64,000 nucleotides of DNA from JAPPHA01 sp965221575 (GCA_965221575.1 CBDCSM010000013.1:310001-374000); one strand, 5' to 3'; positions 33,858-42,817 are shown, counted from the first letter of the stretch. Numbers and translations: made by a program. Notes: generated by a model from the sequence alone, not told the origin.

Positions 33858-35105
33858 ATGTCGAAATCCGCAATTGAAATAAACGGGCGATCCTATGAAT
33901 GGCCCAAGGACCCGGTCGTCGGCATCTGTATCGACGGCTCTGAACCGGGTTATATCGAAGAAGCCGTGAAGGCGGGCGTCGCGCCGTACTTCGAACGGAT
34001 CCTCAATGACGGGACCAATAGAATTGCCCATTGTGTCATTCCTTCGTTCACCAATCCGAACAACATCTCGATCGTTACCGGTTGCCCGCCGGTCGTGCAT
34101 GGCATTTGCGGAAATTTCTTCTACGACCGGGAAACCGATTCCGAAGTGATGATGAACGATCCGAAGTTTCTTTGGGTCGAGACGATCTTGAAAGCGTTCC
34201 ACTCTCGCGGCGCCAAGGTTTGCGCGATCACAGCCAAGGACAAGCTTCGCAAACTGTTGGGCAAGGGCCTGATTTTCGGCGACGGAACGGCGATCAGCTT
34301 TTCTGCCGAAACCCCCGAAACGGCGACAATGGACGACCATGGAATTGAGGGTGTCCTGGACCTCGTCGGCCTGCCCGTACCGGACGTCTATTCCGCCGGC
34401 CTGTCCGAGTTCGTCTTGGCCGCCGGCGTCAAGACCATGGCGCGGGACCGTCCTGATATCATGTATCTCTCGACGACTGACTACATTCAGCACATGTGCG
34501 CACCGGGGACACCGGTGGCCAACGCGTTCTATGAGATGATGGACGGTTACCTGGCGCAACTCGACGAGATGGGCTGTATCATCGCCATAACCGCCGATCA
34601 CGGCATGAATGCCAAGCATGGTTCCGACAAGCTGCCCGATGTCGTCTATCTCCAGGAATTGCTGGACGAAATGTTGGGCGAGGGCAAGGCTCACGTCATT
34701 CTTCCGATCACGGATCCCTATGTGGTACATCACGGGTCTTTTGGGTCATTTGCCGCTGCCTATCTTGTTGACAGTGTCGACCAAACTGCTCTCCTGGGCC
34801 AACTCCAGGCGATGGAGTGGGTCGATTGCGCTCTTGATCGCGCCACTGGGTGCGAACGTTTCGAGCTGCATGAGGATCGGATAGGTGACATCATTGTCAT
34901 ATCGACAAAGAACAAAGTGATCGGAACCACTCGCGAGCGGCATGATCTTTCGGTTCTCAAAGAGCCACTTCGAAGTCATGGCGGCTTGACAGAGCAGAAG
35001 GTCCCGTTGCTGATGAATCGCAAGATCGATCTTCCGGACAGTGCGCATCTACGGAACTTTGACATCTACGATCTTGCCTTGAATCACGTTCTCGGGGCGG
35101 CGTAG
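33858..35105 (+). CDS. phnA: Phosphonoacetate hydrolase
   Basis: It splits phosphonoacetate into acetate and phosphate without a radical C-P lyase. The 415-residue alkaline-phosphatase-superfamily protein has metal ligand Asp26 in GICIDGSEPGYIEEA and the nucleophile Thr65 in PSFTNPNNISIVTG. Further metal-ligand motifs are STTDYIQHMCAPG, TADHGMNAKHG and the C-terminal SHGGLTEQ. This set is specific to PhnA in the superfamily. GGAG precedes the ATG. PhnW and PhnY, which make phosphonoacetate from 2-aminoethylphosphonate, are not in the window, so phosphonoacetate may be imported directly. Confidence 0.93.
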   Translation: MSKSAIEINGRSYEWPKDPVVGICIDGSEPGYIEEAVKAGVAPYFERILNDGTNRIAHCVIPSFTNPNNISIVTGCPPVVHGICGNFFYDRETDSEVMMNDPKFLWVETILKAFHSRGAKVCAITAKDKLRKLLGKGLIFGDGTAISFSAETPETATMDDHGIEGVLDLVGLPVPDVYSAGLSEFVLAAGVKTMARDRPDIMYLSTTDYIQHMCAPGTPVANAFYEMMDGYLAQLDEMGCIIAITADHGMNAKHGSDKLPDVVYLQELLDEMLGEGKAHVILPITDPYVVHHGSFGSFAAAYLVDSVDQTALLGQLQAMEWVDCALDRATGCERFELHEDRIGDIIVISTKNKVIGTTRERHDLSVLKEPLRSHGGLTEQKVPLLMNRKIDLPDSAHLRNFDIYDLALNHVLGAA

Positions 35106-35294
35106 CTTTGGATATGCTTGTCTGAACCGTAAGATCCCGGCATGGGCGATGCGAGAACTCGCGGCATCTTTACCGTGACCTCCCCATCGATCCGGAACCG
35201 ATGTGGTCCAGAACAGTAGCGCACCGTTCGTGAGAATCCTGCCGTCCGCCTTGCAACTCAATGGGCTCGACGGTCGCACAGCGCTCAAGTCAGG

Positions 35295-35342
35295 ATCTCC
35301 TTGCGCATGCCCGCACACAATCATGGGCATGCGCAAGGAGAT
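35295..35342. repeat. Perfect 18-bp inverted repeat with 12-base loop
   Basis: ATCTCCTTGCGCATGCCC (35295-35312) and GGGCATGCGCAAGGAGAT (35325-35342) are exact reverse complements. The right arm contains AAGGAG, a strong Shine-Dalgarno, and the loop end and right arm hold two ATG codons of the small frame listed next. As RNA it would form a very stable hairpin that hides that site. Confidence 0.85.
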
Positions 35343-35529
35343 TTCCCGTCTGAAGGCCGTGATTGCGCAACAGGCGGAGACCCTGAAGGAACTCGAGACC
35401 GAGAACGAAAGGCTCCTCTCGGCGCGTGCGACGCATGAGAAGGCAAGACATGCCGACAACCTGATTTTGCCGCGTTTGCGGCCCGGGGCATTGAATCCCC
35501 GGGCTTTTTTGCCGGAATCGTCGGCATAA
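35323..35529 (+). CDS. Short coiled-coil frame of uncertain status
   Basis: If translated from ATG 35323, the product is 68 residues: a heptad-rich helix (KEISRLKAVIAQQAETLKEL, ETENERLLSARATHEKARH), then a tail encoded across the terminator at 35481-35510. The helix resembles the leucine-zipper part of small transposase OrfA proteins, but nothing more specific can be said. Because the terminator lies inside the frame and the ribosome-binding region is in a hairpin, this may be a small RNA or a decayed gene rather than a protein gene. Confidence 0.3.
   Translation: MGMRKEISRLKAVIAQQAETLKELETENERLLSARATHEKARHADNLILPRLRPGALNPRAFLPESSA
35481..35510 (+). terminator. Strong rho-independent terminator
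   Basis: GCCCGGGG (35481-35488) and CCCCGGGC (35497-35504) form an 8-bp GC stem with an 8-base loop, followed directly by TTTTTT (35505-35510). It could end the phnA transcript or a short RNA starting near the 18-bp inverted repeat. Confidence 0.85.
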
Positions 35530-35750
35530 TCACGGCGATTTCAGGAAGCTCAGCAGGGGATTGTCCGGCTTGAACCTCTCCCGGGTGCGACCCCAACGGG
35601 ACGGGTCTTCTCCATGGCCTTTTCCTTGATGCGGGGATCTGCGTGCAGGCAGACCTGCGTCGTCTCGACCGAATCATGACCGAGCCAGAGAGCGATCACC
35701 GTGCAGCCGACACCCTTGGTCAGCAACGCCATTGCCGCGGCATGTCGTTA
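35530..35750 (-). pseudogene. Tyrosine-recombinase (integrase) C-terminal remnant
   Basis: HAAAMALLTKGVGCTVIALW and LGHDSVETTQVCLHADPRIK followed by EKAMEKTRPVGVAPGR match the catalytic end of XerD-like integrases. The catalytic Tyr (usual QVYLHAD) is Cys here. After PGR a frameshift is needed to reach the tail RFKPDNPLLSFLKSP with TGA at 35530-35532. The N-terminal part is missing. It is inactive on three counts. Confidence 0.78.
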
Positions 35751-35859
35751 ATGTCTTGCAAGACATCAGTTCCATGGTGCGGCCCAGCATCTCCTCGACC
35801 ACGGCCTGTCGATGAAGGTGGGTGACTAACTGGGTCATCGTAGCGTGTTGTTTTTAAGA

Positions 35860-36431
35860 ATAGGTTGACGAGGACTTTCTGATTTGTTTCGTCCGGTTTC
35901 GGACGGTTCTTCCCACGTCGCGTTGAACTGACTGGAGGCCTTCGGGACCCAACGGCGACGGCGAGGATCAGGCCGAGGGTGTCGACGAGGAGATGGCGCT
36001 AATGGCCTTTGACCTTTTTTGCCCGCGTTATAGCCCGGCGGTCGATGCGCACGCCCCTTTTTCCGCGCCTTTCACGCTCTGGCTGTCGATCACCCCGGCG
36101 CTGGGCGAGACCTCGCGGCCTACCTGATCCCGGACCATGAGGTAGGACACGCTCCAGCGTGCCGTCCCAATCCCACATCGTGAGATAATCGTGCGCCGTG
36201 GACTTCGGCCGCAGGTCTTTCGGCAAGGCGCGCCACTGGCAACCGGTCTCCAGAACGTAGAGAATCCCGTTCATCACCTCGCGGCGGCGCCCGCCGCGCT
36301 TGGCCGGAGGGATCAGCAGCGCGATCAGCGCTCACTCGGCATCGCTCAAATCGCTCGAATAGCGAGCGCCATTGCGCTCGTAGAGGCCTCGGTTCTCGCG
36401 CGTCCACATCGGCCACCTTGTATGACATCAA
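35860..36431 (-). pseudogene. IS5-family (IS427-like) transposase remnant
   Basis: Reading from 36431 leftward, fragments in different frames give the N-terminal part of an IS5-type DDE transposase: SDLSDAEW-like start, REVMNGILYVLETGCQWRAL as MMNGILYVLETGCQWRALPK, DLRPKSTAHDYLTMWDWDGT, then RGVRIDRRA..AKKVKG and HLLVDTLGLILAVAV. At least three frameshifts and a stop interrupt it and the C-terminal catalytic part is absent. Inverted terminal repeats and target duplications could not be located. Confidence 0.8.
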
Positions 36432-36783
36432 TCATGAAAAGAATTGAATCAAGTTATCAACAGCTCCCGCTTAGCGAATCGGTGGCCAAAACAGAATCAC
36501 AAACGATTCCAACGAATCAACTTCTTTCCGGACAGACACTTAGGTCCGCTTTATCCCGGAAACCGGACGTCGGGCAGGCGGTCTCCGTATGTCCGTTTTT
36601 GACCCTCAGCGGTCATTGCGTGTGATGGGGGAGCGGATGTTCGTCGCCATCTGAATGCGACCACCCCCCCCCCCTCCAATTCAGGTCATCGGATGGCCGA
36701 TCATCACGCCGGACTCGGGAATCAACATTCGAGTAACATCGATTGTTTTAGACATGCATGTCTCGTGTGCGCACCAACATCCA
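36432..36783. other. Intergenic region with an 11-C tract
   Basis: No gene recognised between the IS remnant and the 3' end of the leftward hydrolase gene. It contains an uninterrupted run of 11 cytosines at about 36664-36674, which is unusual and prone to slippage or to sequencing error. Confidence 0.6.
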
Positions 36784-38205
36784 TTAAAACCCGCAGATGG
36801 CGCGTATCGTGTGGTGAACGTCTACTTGCTTCGGAAGCTGTGCCTCGAATTCTTCATCGAGCACCTCGTGAGAGGTAAGGTCGAGGGGATCGCCGATCAC
36901 GCCAAGAGGCTTGACGCCCGGCCCCGAAAATATGGACCAGACATTGATGTCGGAGAGATACGGAGGGCCATGATGGGCCGGGACGGATGGCTTCGTCCAG
37001 CCTTTCTCAACCAAGCCATAACTGTAATCAGCGAGAATGAGGATGTCCGGGGAGCGCGGGTGCGCGAAGCGTCTTATGAACCAAGGTGCCGCGGCATCGT
37101 CGCGGTACCAAGCGCCTCGAATGTTGGGAATCTCCCGGACAGCCGCAACCGCGCTCTCGACGGCCTTTGTCGAAGTGTCGTGCAGATAAATTCCCCCCGA
37201 AGAGCCCGACAGGTAATAGGCGACATTTGCCTCTACATCCGGCGAATTCGCCAAATGAGACATCACGTCGACCGAATTCGGACGATCTGTCATTCCGTGA
37301 TCGCTCGCGATGACGATGAGCGTGTCATCCAGCCAACCGCGGGATTCCAGATACTCCAGGAGGCGGCCGATCTGCCGATCCGTTTCCTCTACGGATTCGC
37401 GAATTTCCGGCGAATTCGTGCCGTACAGATGCGCCACTATGTTGACGCTGACCAAGGTGATGAAGAACAAGTCGGGTTGCTCGGCATCGAACATCGCCAA
37501 GGCGGCATCCATGATGTGGACGTCAATCTCGGGAGTGTCCGCAATGTCTACGTCGAGATGCCGAATTCCGTCTCCGATCCAGTCCATCTTTCTTGGAATT
37601 CGGATACCTTCGAGATAAGCCGGGGTTGTTCGACCGGGACGCTCCGTCCAAGCAAAGTACTCTTCGTTTACGCCCGGACCTACGTATGGCACACCCAACG
37701 CCCGCATCGTCACCAGTTCGTTGTAGCAATACGCGACTACATCCGCATCGCGCCCAGCCAAGAGTATGCTCGGACGATCCTTCGTCGAAACGGCAGATAC
37801 CTTGATCTTCGGATCGGACGATTTCCAGGTGTCCGCTAACGTCGGCGCTTCAAGCCGCAACTCGCCTGTCTTTTCGTCGTAGAAGTATTGAATTTCCCCA
37901 GATTTGTGATCAAACCATTGTCGACTGGTGCACACACCGTGCGATTTCGGGTAGACCCCCGTCGAAAGGGAAGAGAAGCCGGGTGCTGTCTCAGAGATAA
38001 AGCTCCCGCATACGGAATTTCGGAAACTCACACCTCGTTCGATTATTCGATTGATGTTGGGAACATTGAAGCGTTCGAGGTAGTCGTAGCGTCCTGCATC
38101 CACTCCCACGAAGACCACACGGCGTGGGCGTTGCGACGTATCGATGATATTCGTCAGCGCCGTGCCACCCAACGGATCCCGCCCATTATTTGGCACCTTC
38201 GTCAT
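36784..38205 (-). CDS. Alkaline-phosphatase-superfamily phosphodiesterase/hydrolase (ENPP-like)
   Basis: About 473 residues from ATG 38205, which has GAGAGG upstream. The fold markers are those of type I phosphodiesterase/nucleotide pyrophosphatases: metal-binding VFVGVDAGRYDYL, a nucleophile loop FISETAPGFSSLSTGVYPKS, ASDHGMTDRP and the late PAHHGPPYLSDINVW His cluster. It differs from PhnA, lacking SFTNPNN. There is no signal peptide. It could act on a phosphonate monoester, a phosphodiester or another phospho-compound imported by PhnCDE; the substrate is unknown. It is separated from phnA by the integrase and IS remnants and points toward them. Confidence 0.82.
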   Translation of the reverse strand: MTKVPNNGRDPLGGTALTNIIDTSQRPRRVVFVGVDAGRYDYLERFNVPNINRIIERGVSFRNSVCGSFISETAPGFSSLSTGVYPKSHGVCTSRQWFDHKSGEIQYFYDEKTGELRLEAPTLADTWKSSDPKIKVSAVSTKDRPSILLAGRDADVVAYCYNELVTMRALGVPYVGPGVNEEYFAWTERPGRTTPAYLEGIRIPRKMDWIGDGIRHLDVDIADTPEIDVHIMDAALAMFDAEQPDLFFITLVSVNIVAHLYGTNSPEIRESVEETDRQIGRLLEYLESRGWLDDTLIVIASDHGMTDRPNSVDVMSHLANSPDVEANVAYYLSGSSGGIYLHDTSTKAVESAVAAVREIPNIRGAWYRDDAAAPWFIRRFAHPRSPDILILADYSYGLVEKGWTKPSVPAHHGPPYLSDINVWSIFSGPGVKPLGVIGDPLDLTSHEVLDEEFEAQLPKQVDVHHTIRAICGF

Positions 38206-38264
38206 AGTCGTTTCCTCTCTGGTGTTTGATTTAGTTCTCCTCGCCAAGAGAGCTTTGTTATTCC

Positions 38265-38281
38265 AATTAGTCAAGCTAATT
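38265..38281. promoter_or_regulatory. Operator-like inverted repeat upstream of the ENPP-like gene
   Basis: AATTAGTCAAGCTAATT has 6-bp arms with a 5-base centre, 60 bp upstream of the ATG. On the coding strand it reads with TTGACT, a possible -35 box, inside it. A regulator bound here would compete with RNA polymerase. Confidence 0.5.
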
Positions 38282-39021
38282 ACTTAAAAACCTTCATGAT
38301 TTTGCGGTCACTAACCCCGGAGCATGAAACTCGCGTGTGACTGACGGCTTCCTTGTCGGTGTCGTGTGGTGGCGCCGTTGCCGGGACTGGAGTATCTCGT
38401 GGCCCATGGAATGGGTGGCGGCAGAACAGGACGTCTATTTTTTGTGGCCCTGGAGCCCGTTCCTAAACTGTCCATTCGCCGTGGGGTCCGCGCCCCGGAG
38501 TGTTTCCGCCAGGACTGATGCCTGCCGAGAACGTGGAGAAAATCGAGACGCTGCAGGCGGCCTCCGGCCGCGTGCAAGCCAGTGTAACCCCCACAGGCGT
38601 GCTTGCCGCTTCGGTTCCGAAGATGTGATCTGTCGGCAGGTCGGGGCAGTCGAAATCCGCAGAGCAATGGCGTGCTCAGTCACCCGAATAAGAGCCCCCA
38701 CAAGCTTGTGGTACCGTCCTGAAGTGTGAGCCTGGCGGTCTCGAAGTCCGGCTGGAGCGCCGGAAAACTCGCCTGCCAAGTGGTCAGGGCAGTCGTAATC
38801 GGGAATCCGTGAAATTTCGTGGAATCAACAAGATAGAGTTTTTTCAAGAGGCGTTTCCAAGTAGCTGCACTGCCCACTAAATTCGTTGTCGAGAGCTTTT
38901 GGGCATGGGCCAGATGCAATCCGGATGCGTGCGATTTCCCGCCGGTTAGACTGGCTGACTGCACGCCGCTGATTGCCTTAAGCAAAAGAGGGTGGCCCGG
39001 GCAAAAAAGAGGCGCCCCTCT
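38282..39021. other. 740 bp without a confident gene
   Basis: The only frame worth noting is leftward 38680-38985 (101 codons), with plausible composition but no recognised family. No RNA or repeat was recognised. The region lies between the end of hyuA and the start of the ENPP-like gene, both leftward. Confidence 0.4.
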
Positions 39022-41079
39022 TTAGCTTACTCCGCCCTTGACGCCCGGCCGGCCTGTTGCCTCAACAACAAGATCGGCCTGCAGCAAGTCATCCTCGCTT
39101 CCTGCGCCGGATCGGACAAGGCCCTTCTCAACCCTGATGACCGGCTCAAGAATGCCCGACTCTGCAGCGGCTCCGCAGGCTTGTTCGGTCAACCGGGACT
39201 CGAGGAGTTCAAGAGCCTTTTCCCCCGTCGCAGCCTCTTCCATGCCAATTGCCGAGTGGAGCCTGTATTGGCCCTTTCCGAGCGTGGTCACCTGCCCTCG
39301 AGCCCTTACTGCCACGTGCCCGACGATCGCACCGATCGCGTTTGCCGCGTGGGAGAATTCCGGCACATCAACCGAAACGGACAAACGATTTCCGACTTCC
39401 GGGTAACAGGTCGCCGCAGGCCCGCCCAACGCGACAAGTTGTTTGTCGAGGCCGGCTTCGATCCGAATATGTCCGCGGTGGTGGTCGAGCCCCGCGATGG
39501 TCAGGGCATGGCTTGCGAGTCGATCGGGCGGAAGCCCGAAATCCCGTTCGTCCCACGCAAAGGCGCACTCCATCAGGAAGGTCACCGATTGGTCAGTCAA
39601 CCGAGCAAGAACCCGTTCGGCTGCCTGGTGCGCAGATTCGGCAAAGGGACGTCCATCCGGCCCCACTCTCCGCGCGAGAAGCTCGAGGGCCTTCCATGCA
39701 GCAGCCGCGTCCCAGGTTTTATGGATACCCGTGACATGCCAGGCATCAGATGGCGTCACGCACGAAAGCTTCAGGTAACCCTGCGAAATCAGCCTGTCGA
39801 CAATCGCCAGGTCCTTTCTCGTGCGGACGGCAATTCCCAGCCCGGAAACAGGCCGCTCGACACGATCGAGCACCGTCAATTCCGTTCGATTCAACTCGCG
39901 GCGATCTCCCGCCGGGCCGGGAACCGGCAAGACGAACCGGTCGGCGTGTTCGTCCGGCTGGTCCTTTTCGAGCTGACGGTCCAACAGCCCGTGAACCAGT
40001 TCACGCAAGTCGTTCGCGAGAAGGGATACGGGGATTGCGCGGCGCGGACCGAGCGCAAGCCGGAGTCGTGTTCCCTCTTCCCGGAGAACCGCCTCCGAGT
40101 CTCCACCCAGGCCCGTTGTCCTTACGGCGACAGCCTCGACCATTGTTCGAAACCCGCCAACGACGGCTCCGTCCGGGTCGATTCCCGGGCGGCCGTCGTG
40201 CAAGGCAGCGACGTCAGTCGTCGTCCCGCCGATATCGGCGACAATTCCATCATGCCTGCCGGTAAACCAGCTGGCAGCAACGACCGATGCAGCCGGCCCG
40301 GAGAGAATGGTCTCGACTGGCCTGGCCTTGGCCTGTGCCGCCGAAATCAGTGATCCGTCACCCCGGACGATCATGAGCGGCGCCTTGATTCCCCGATTTT
40401 CCAGCAGCGATTCGGCCGCATCGACAAGCTTGTCGATGATTCCCACGAGCCGCGCGTTCAGGACCGCCGTCACCGCCCGTCTCGGACCGTTCAGGCGCGA
40501 ACTCAGCTCGTGGGAGCACGTCACCGGCTTCCCCGTCGCTCCGCGCAAGCGATCCCTGATCCTGACTTCGTGCTCCGGATTACGGGTGGCAAAACGGGAA
40601 ACCACGGCCAAGGCCGACACCGTGGGGCCAAGCCCCTTCACTTGCCCGATGAGGCCATCGAGGTCCGGATGTTCGATCTCCGTGCCATGATGATCGTGCC
40701 CACCCCTGATCATGACGACGGGATCACCTGACAGCGCCTCTTGCAGTCGCTCCCGGGCCAGGTCCCGGGGCTCAAACCCGACCGCGACGAGCGCGACCCG
40801 ATCCCATTTCCTTTCCACGATGGAGTTGGTCGCAAGAGTGGTTGAAAGTGCGACGGTCGCGATGTCAGCGGTTGTGCAGTCGCCCTTTGCGAGGACCGCG
40901 TCGATGGCGGCTCCGATACCGGCCGAAAGGTCTTCATGCGTGGTCAATGCCTTTGCCACGTTGACGACCTTGTTGTCGGAATCGATCAGTGCCGCGTCCG
41001 TGTACGTGCCGCCCGTATCGATCCCCAATCGAAGTGGAAGCGCGTTGTCATTGGCCTTGTTCACCGCAAGCTCCGTCAC
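39022..41079 (-). CDS. Hydantoinase/oxoprolinase family protein (HyuA-like)
   Basis: 685 residues. The N-terminus LRLGIDTGGTYTDAALID is the ATP-binding start of the Hydant_A_N domain, followed by VALSTTLATNSIVERK. The central IVADIGGTTTDVAALHDGRP is the second phosphate-binding motif of the hydantoinase A domain. Members hydrolyse N-methylhydantoin, 5-oxoproline or related amides with ATP, normally together with a B subunit (HyuB). No hyuB is adjacent, so it may be one of the single-subunit members of unknown substrate. It diverges from the CoA-transferase genes. Confidence 0.88.
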   Translation of the reverse strand: MTELAVNKANDNALPLRLGIDTGGTYTDAALIDSDNKVVNVAKALTTHEDLSAGIGAAIDAVLAKGDCTTADIATVALSTTLATNSIVERKWDRVALVAVGFEPRDLARERLQEALSGDPVVMIRGGHDHHGTEIEHPDLDGLIGQVKGLGPTVSALAVVSRFATRNPEHEVRIRDRLRGATGKPVTCSHELSSRLNGPRRAVTAVLNARLVGIIDKLVDAAESLLENRGIKAPLMIVRGDGSLISAAQAKARPVETILSGPAASVVAASWFTGRHDGIVADIGGTTTDVAALHDGRPGIDPDGAVVGGFRTMVEAVAVRTTGLGGDSEAVLREEGTRLRLALGPRRAIPVSLLANDLRELVHGLLDRQLEKDQPDEHADRFVLPVPGPAGDRRELNRTELTVLDRVERPVSGLGIAVRTRKDLAIVDRLISQGYLKLSCVTPSDAWHVTGIHKTWDAAAAWKALELLARRVGPDGRPFAESAHQAAERVLARLTDQSVTFLMECAFAWDERDFGLPPDRLASHALTIAGLDHHRGHIRIEAGLDKQLVALGGPAATCYPEVGNRLSVSVDVPEFSHAANAIGAIVGHVAVRARGQVTTLGKGQYRLHSAIGMEEAATGEKALELLESRLTEQACGAAAESGILEPVIRVEKGLVRSGAGSEDDLLQADLVVEATGRPGVKGGVS

Positions 41080-41490
41080 GTGACGTCCGGACCCGGACCT
41101 ATTTCCGCCGTCGCCGGATCCAAGTCATTGTCCGTTAGCGTTCAAACTGCATTATCTCGCATCCGGCGAATCTGCCAATACCCGTCGTCGGATACTGTTT
41201 TCGGAAACGTGCTCGGGCAGAACACGACTCCAGGTCCCGTGACCGGCGACCGTTCCTGGTCGCCGGCCGCGCCCAAGACTGGCAGTGGAACGTGGTTCCT
41301 TCGCAATTCGAAATTCCTGCGCGCTCATCACGGCATGTTCGGCCGCGTATGCGTCAATGCTTGACGAAGACCAAAACTTGACACTCATCGGACCCATCGG
41401 CAAAAGGCCTTTCGTCAATGGCTTCGAATTACCTCCCGGTGAGGCAAGGCGGAATCCTGACCATCTCCGTACCGATGGCGAGAGGAACGA
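41080..41490. promoter_or_regulatory. Divergent promoter region hyuA / CoA-transferase
   Basis: 411 bp with no gene recognised. It must carry the promoters of the leftward hyuA-like gene and the rightward CoA-transferase pair. No clear box or palindrome was found. Confidence 0.4.
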
Positions 41491-42186
41491 ATGGAAAAAG
41501 TTTACCCGACTGCCGAAGAGGCGCTCGAAGGGCTGCTCTTCGACAACATGTTCATTGCGGCAGGCGGCTTCGGGCTGTGCGGCATTCCCGAAAACCTGAT
41601 TGCGGCAATTCGAGACGCCGGAACCAGGAACCTTACCGTCGCATCCAACAACGCGGGCGTCGATGATTTCGGACTCGGCGTTCTGCTGCAGACTCGCCAG
41701 GTCAGTAAAATGATTTCATCCTACGTCGGTGAAAACAACGAGTTCATGCGGCAGTTCCTCGCCGGAGAACTTGAACTCGAATTCAATCCCCAAGGAACGC
41801 TGGCCGAGAGAATGAGGGCCGGAGGTGCGGGAATTCCGGGATTCTACACGAAAACGGGCGTTGGAACCGTGATCGCTGAAGGCAAGGAACACAAGACGTT
41901 CAACGGAGAAACCTACATCCTCGAAGAAGGGATCGTGACGGATCTTGCAATTGTCAAGGCGTGGAAAGGCGACAGGCAGGGCAATCTCCTTTACCGAAAG
42001 ACCGCACGGAACTTCAATCCGATGGCCGCGACCTGCGGCCGCACCTGCGTTGCCGAGGTCGAGGAACTGGTCGATGTCGGAGAACTGGACCCGGACCAGA
42101 TCCATACTCCGGGAATTTTCGTTCAGCGGATCGTTCTCTGCCAGCACGAAAAACGCATCGAACAGATCACCACGCGGGAGGGATGA
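41491..42186 (+). CDS. scoA: 3-oxoacid CoA-transferase, subunit A
   Basis: 231 residues of the family I CoA-transferase A subunit. The N-terminus has GGFGLCGIPENLIAAIRDAG, and AGGAGIPGFYTKTGVGT is the conserved central loop. ATG 41491 follows AGAGGA. With subunit B it moves CoA from succinyl-CoA to acetoacetate or another 3-oxoacid. The B gene starts four bases after its stop. No thiolase or beta-ketoadipate gene is nearby, so SCOT-type, AtoDA and PcaIJ cannot be told apart with certainty. Confidence 0.9.
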   Translation: MEKVYPTAEEALEGLLFDNMFIAAGGFGLCGIPENLIAAIRDAGTRNLTVASNNAGVDDFGLGVLLQTRQVSKMISSYVGENNEFMRQFLAGELELEFNPQGTLAERMRAGGAGIPGFYTKTGVGTVIAEGKEHKTFNGETYILEEGIVTDLAIVKAWKGDRQGNLLYRKTARNFNPMAATCGRTCVAEVEELVDVGELDPDQIHTPGIFVQRIVLCQHEKRIEQITTREG

Positions 42187-42190
42187 GACA

Positions 42191-42817
42191 ATGCCTTGGG
42201 ACAGGAACCAGATGGCACGGCGCGCGGCGCAGGAACTCGAGGACGGCACGTACGTCAATCTCGGAATCGGCATCCCGACGCTCGTCTCCAATTTTATCCC
42301 TGACGGGATCGACGTCACGCTCCAGTCGGAAAACGGCATGCTGGGAATGGGGCCGTTCCCGACGGCCGACGAGGTCGATGCCGACCTGATCAATGCCGGC
42401 AAGCAAACCATTACCGAGCTCGACCGAACGTCCTATTTTTCATCGGCCGACAGTTTCGCGATGATTCGCGGCGGGCATATCGCGCTCGCAATTCTCGGGG
42501 CCATGGAGGTCGCGGAAAACGGCGATCTCGCGAACTGGATGATTCCCGGAAAACTGGTGAAGGGCATGGGCGGTGCCATGGATCTCGTCGCGGGCGTGCG
42601 CCGTGTCGTGGTCATCATGAGTCACACCAACAAGAGAGGCGAGTCAAAGGTGCTCAAACGCTGCACCCTGCCTCTGACCGGAAAAGGCGTCGTTGACCGT
42701 CTCATTACGGATTTCGGCGTGTTTGATGTCGTCGAAAATGGCCTGACAATTGTTGAAACCGCCCCGGGCGTCACCCGCTCCGACATCGAGGCCGCGACCG
42801 AAGCGGCCCTCGTATAG
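42191..42817 (+). CDS. scoB: 3-oxoacid CoA-transferase, subunit B
   Basis: 208 residues from ATG 42191, with GGGAGGGA upstream overlapping the subunit A end. YVNLGIGIPTLVSNFIP is the family start. The catalytic Glu lies in LQSENGMLGMGP, and GGHIALAILGAMEVAENGDL and KGMGGAMDLV follow. It forms the active heterotetramer with subunit A. Confidence 0.92.
   Translation: MPWDRNQMARRAAQELEDGTYVNLGIGIPTLVSNFIPDGIDVTLQSENGMLGMGPFPTADEVDADLINAGKQTITELDRTSYFSSADSFAMIRGGHIALAILGAMEVAENGDLANWMIPGKLVKGMGGAMDLVAGVRRVVVIMSHTNKRGESKVLKRCTLPLTGKGVVDRLITDFGVFDVVENGLTIVETAPGVTRSDIEAATEAALV

Noticed and set aside
36655..37839. 394-codon plus-strand frame opposite the ENPP-like gene
   Set aside because: The minus strand carries SDHGM and other metal-site motifs; the plus frame has none and no family match.
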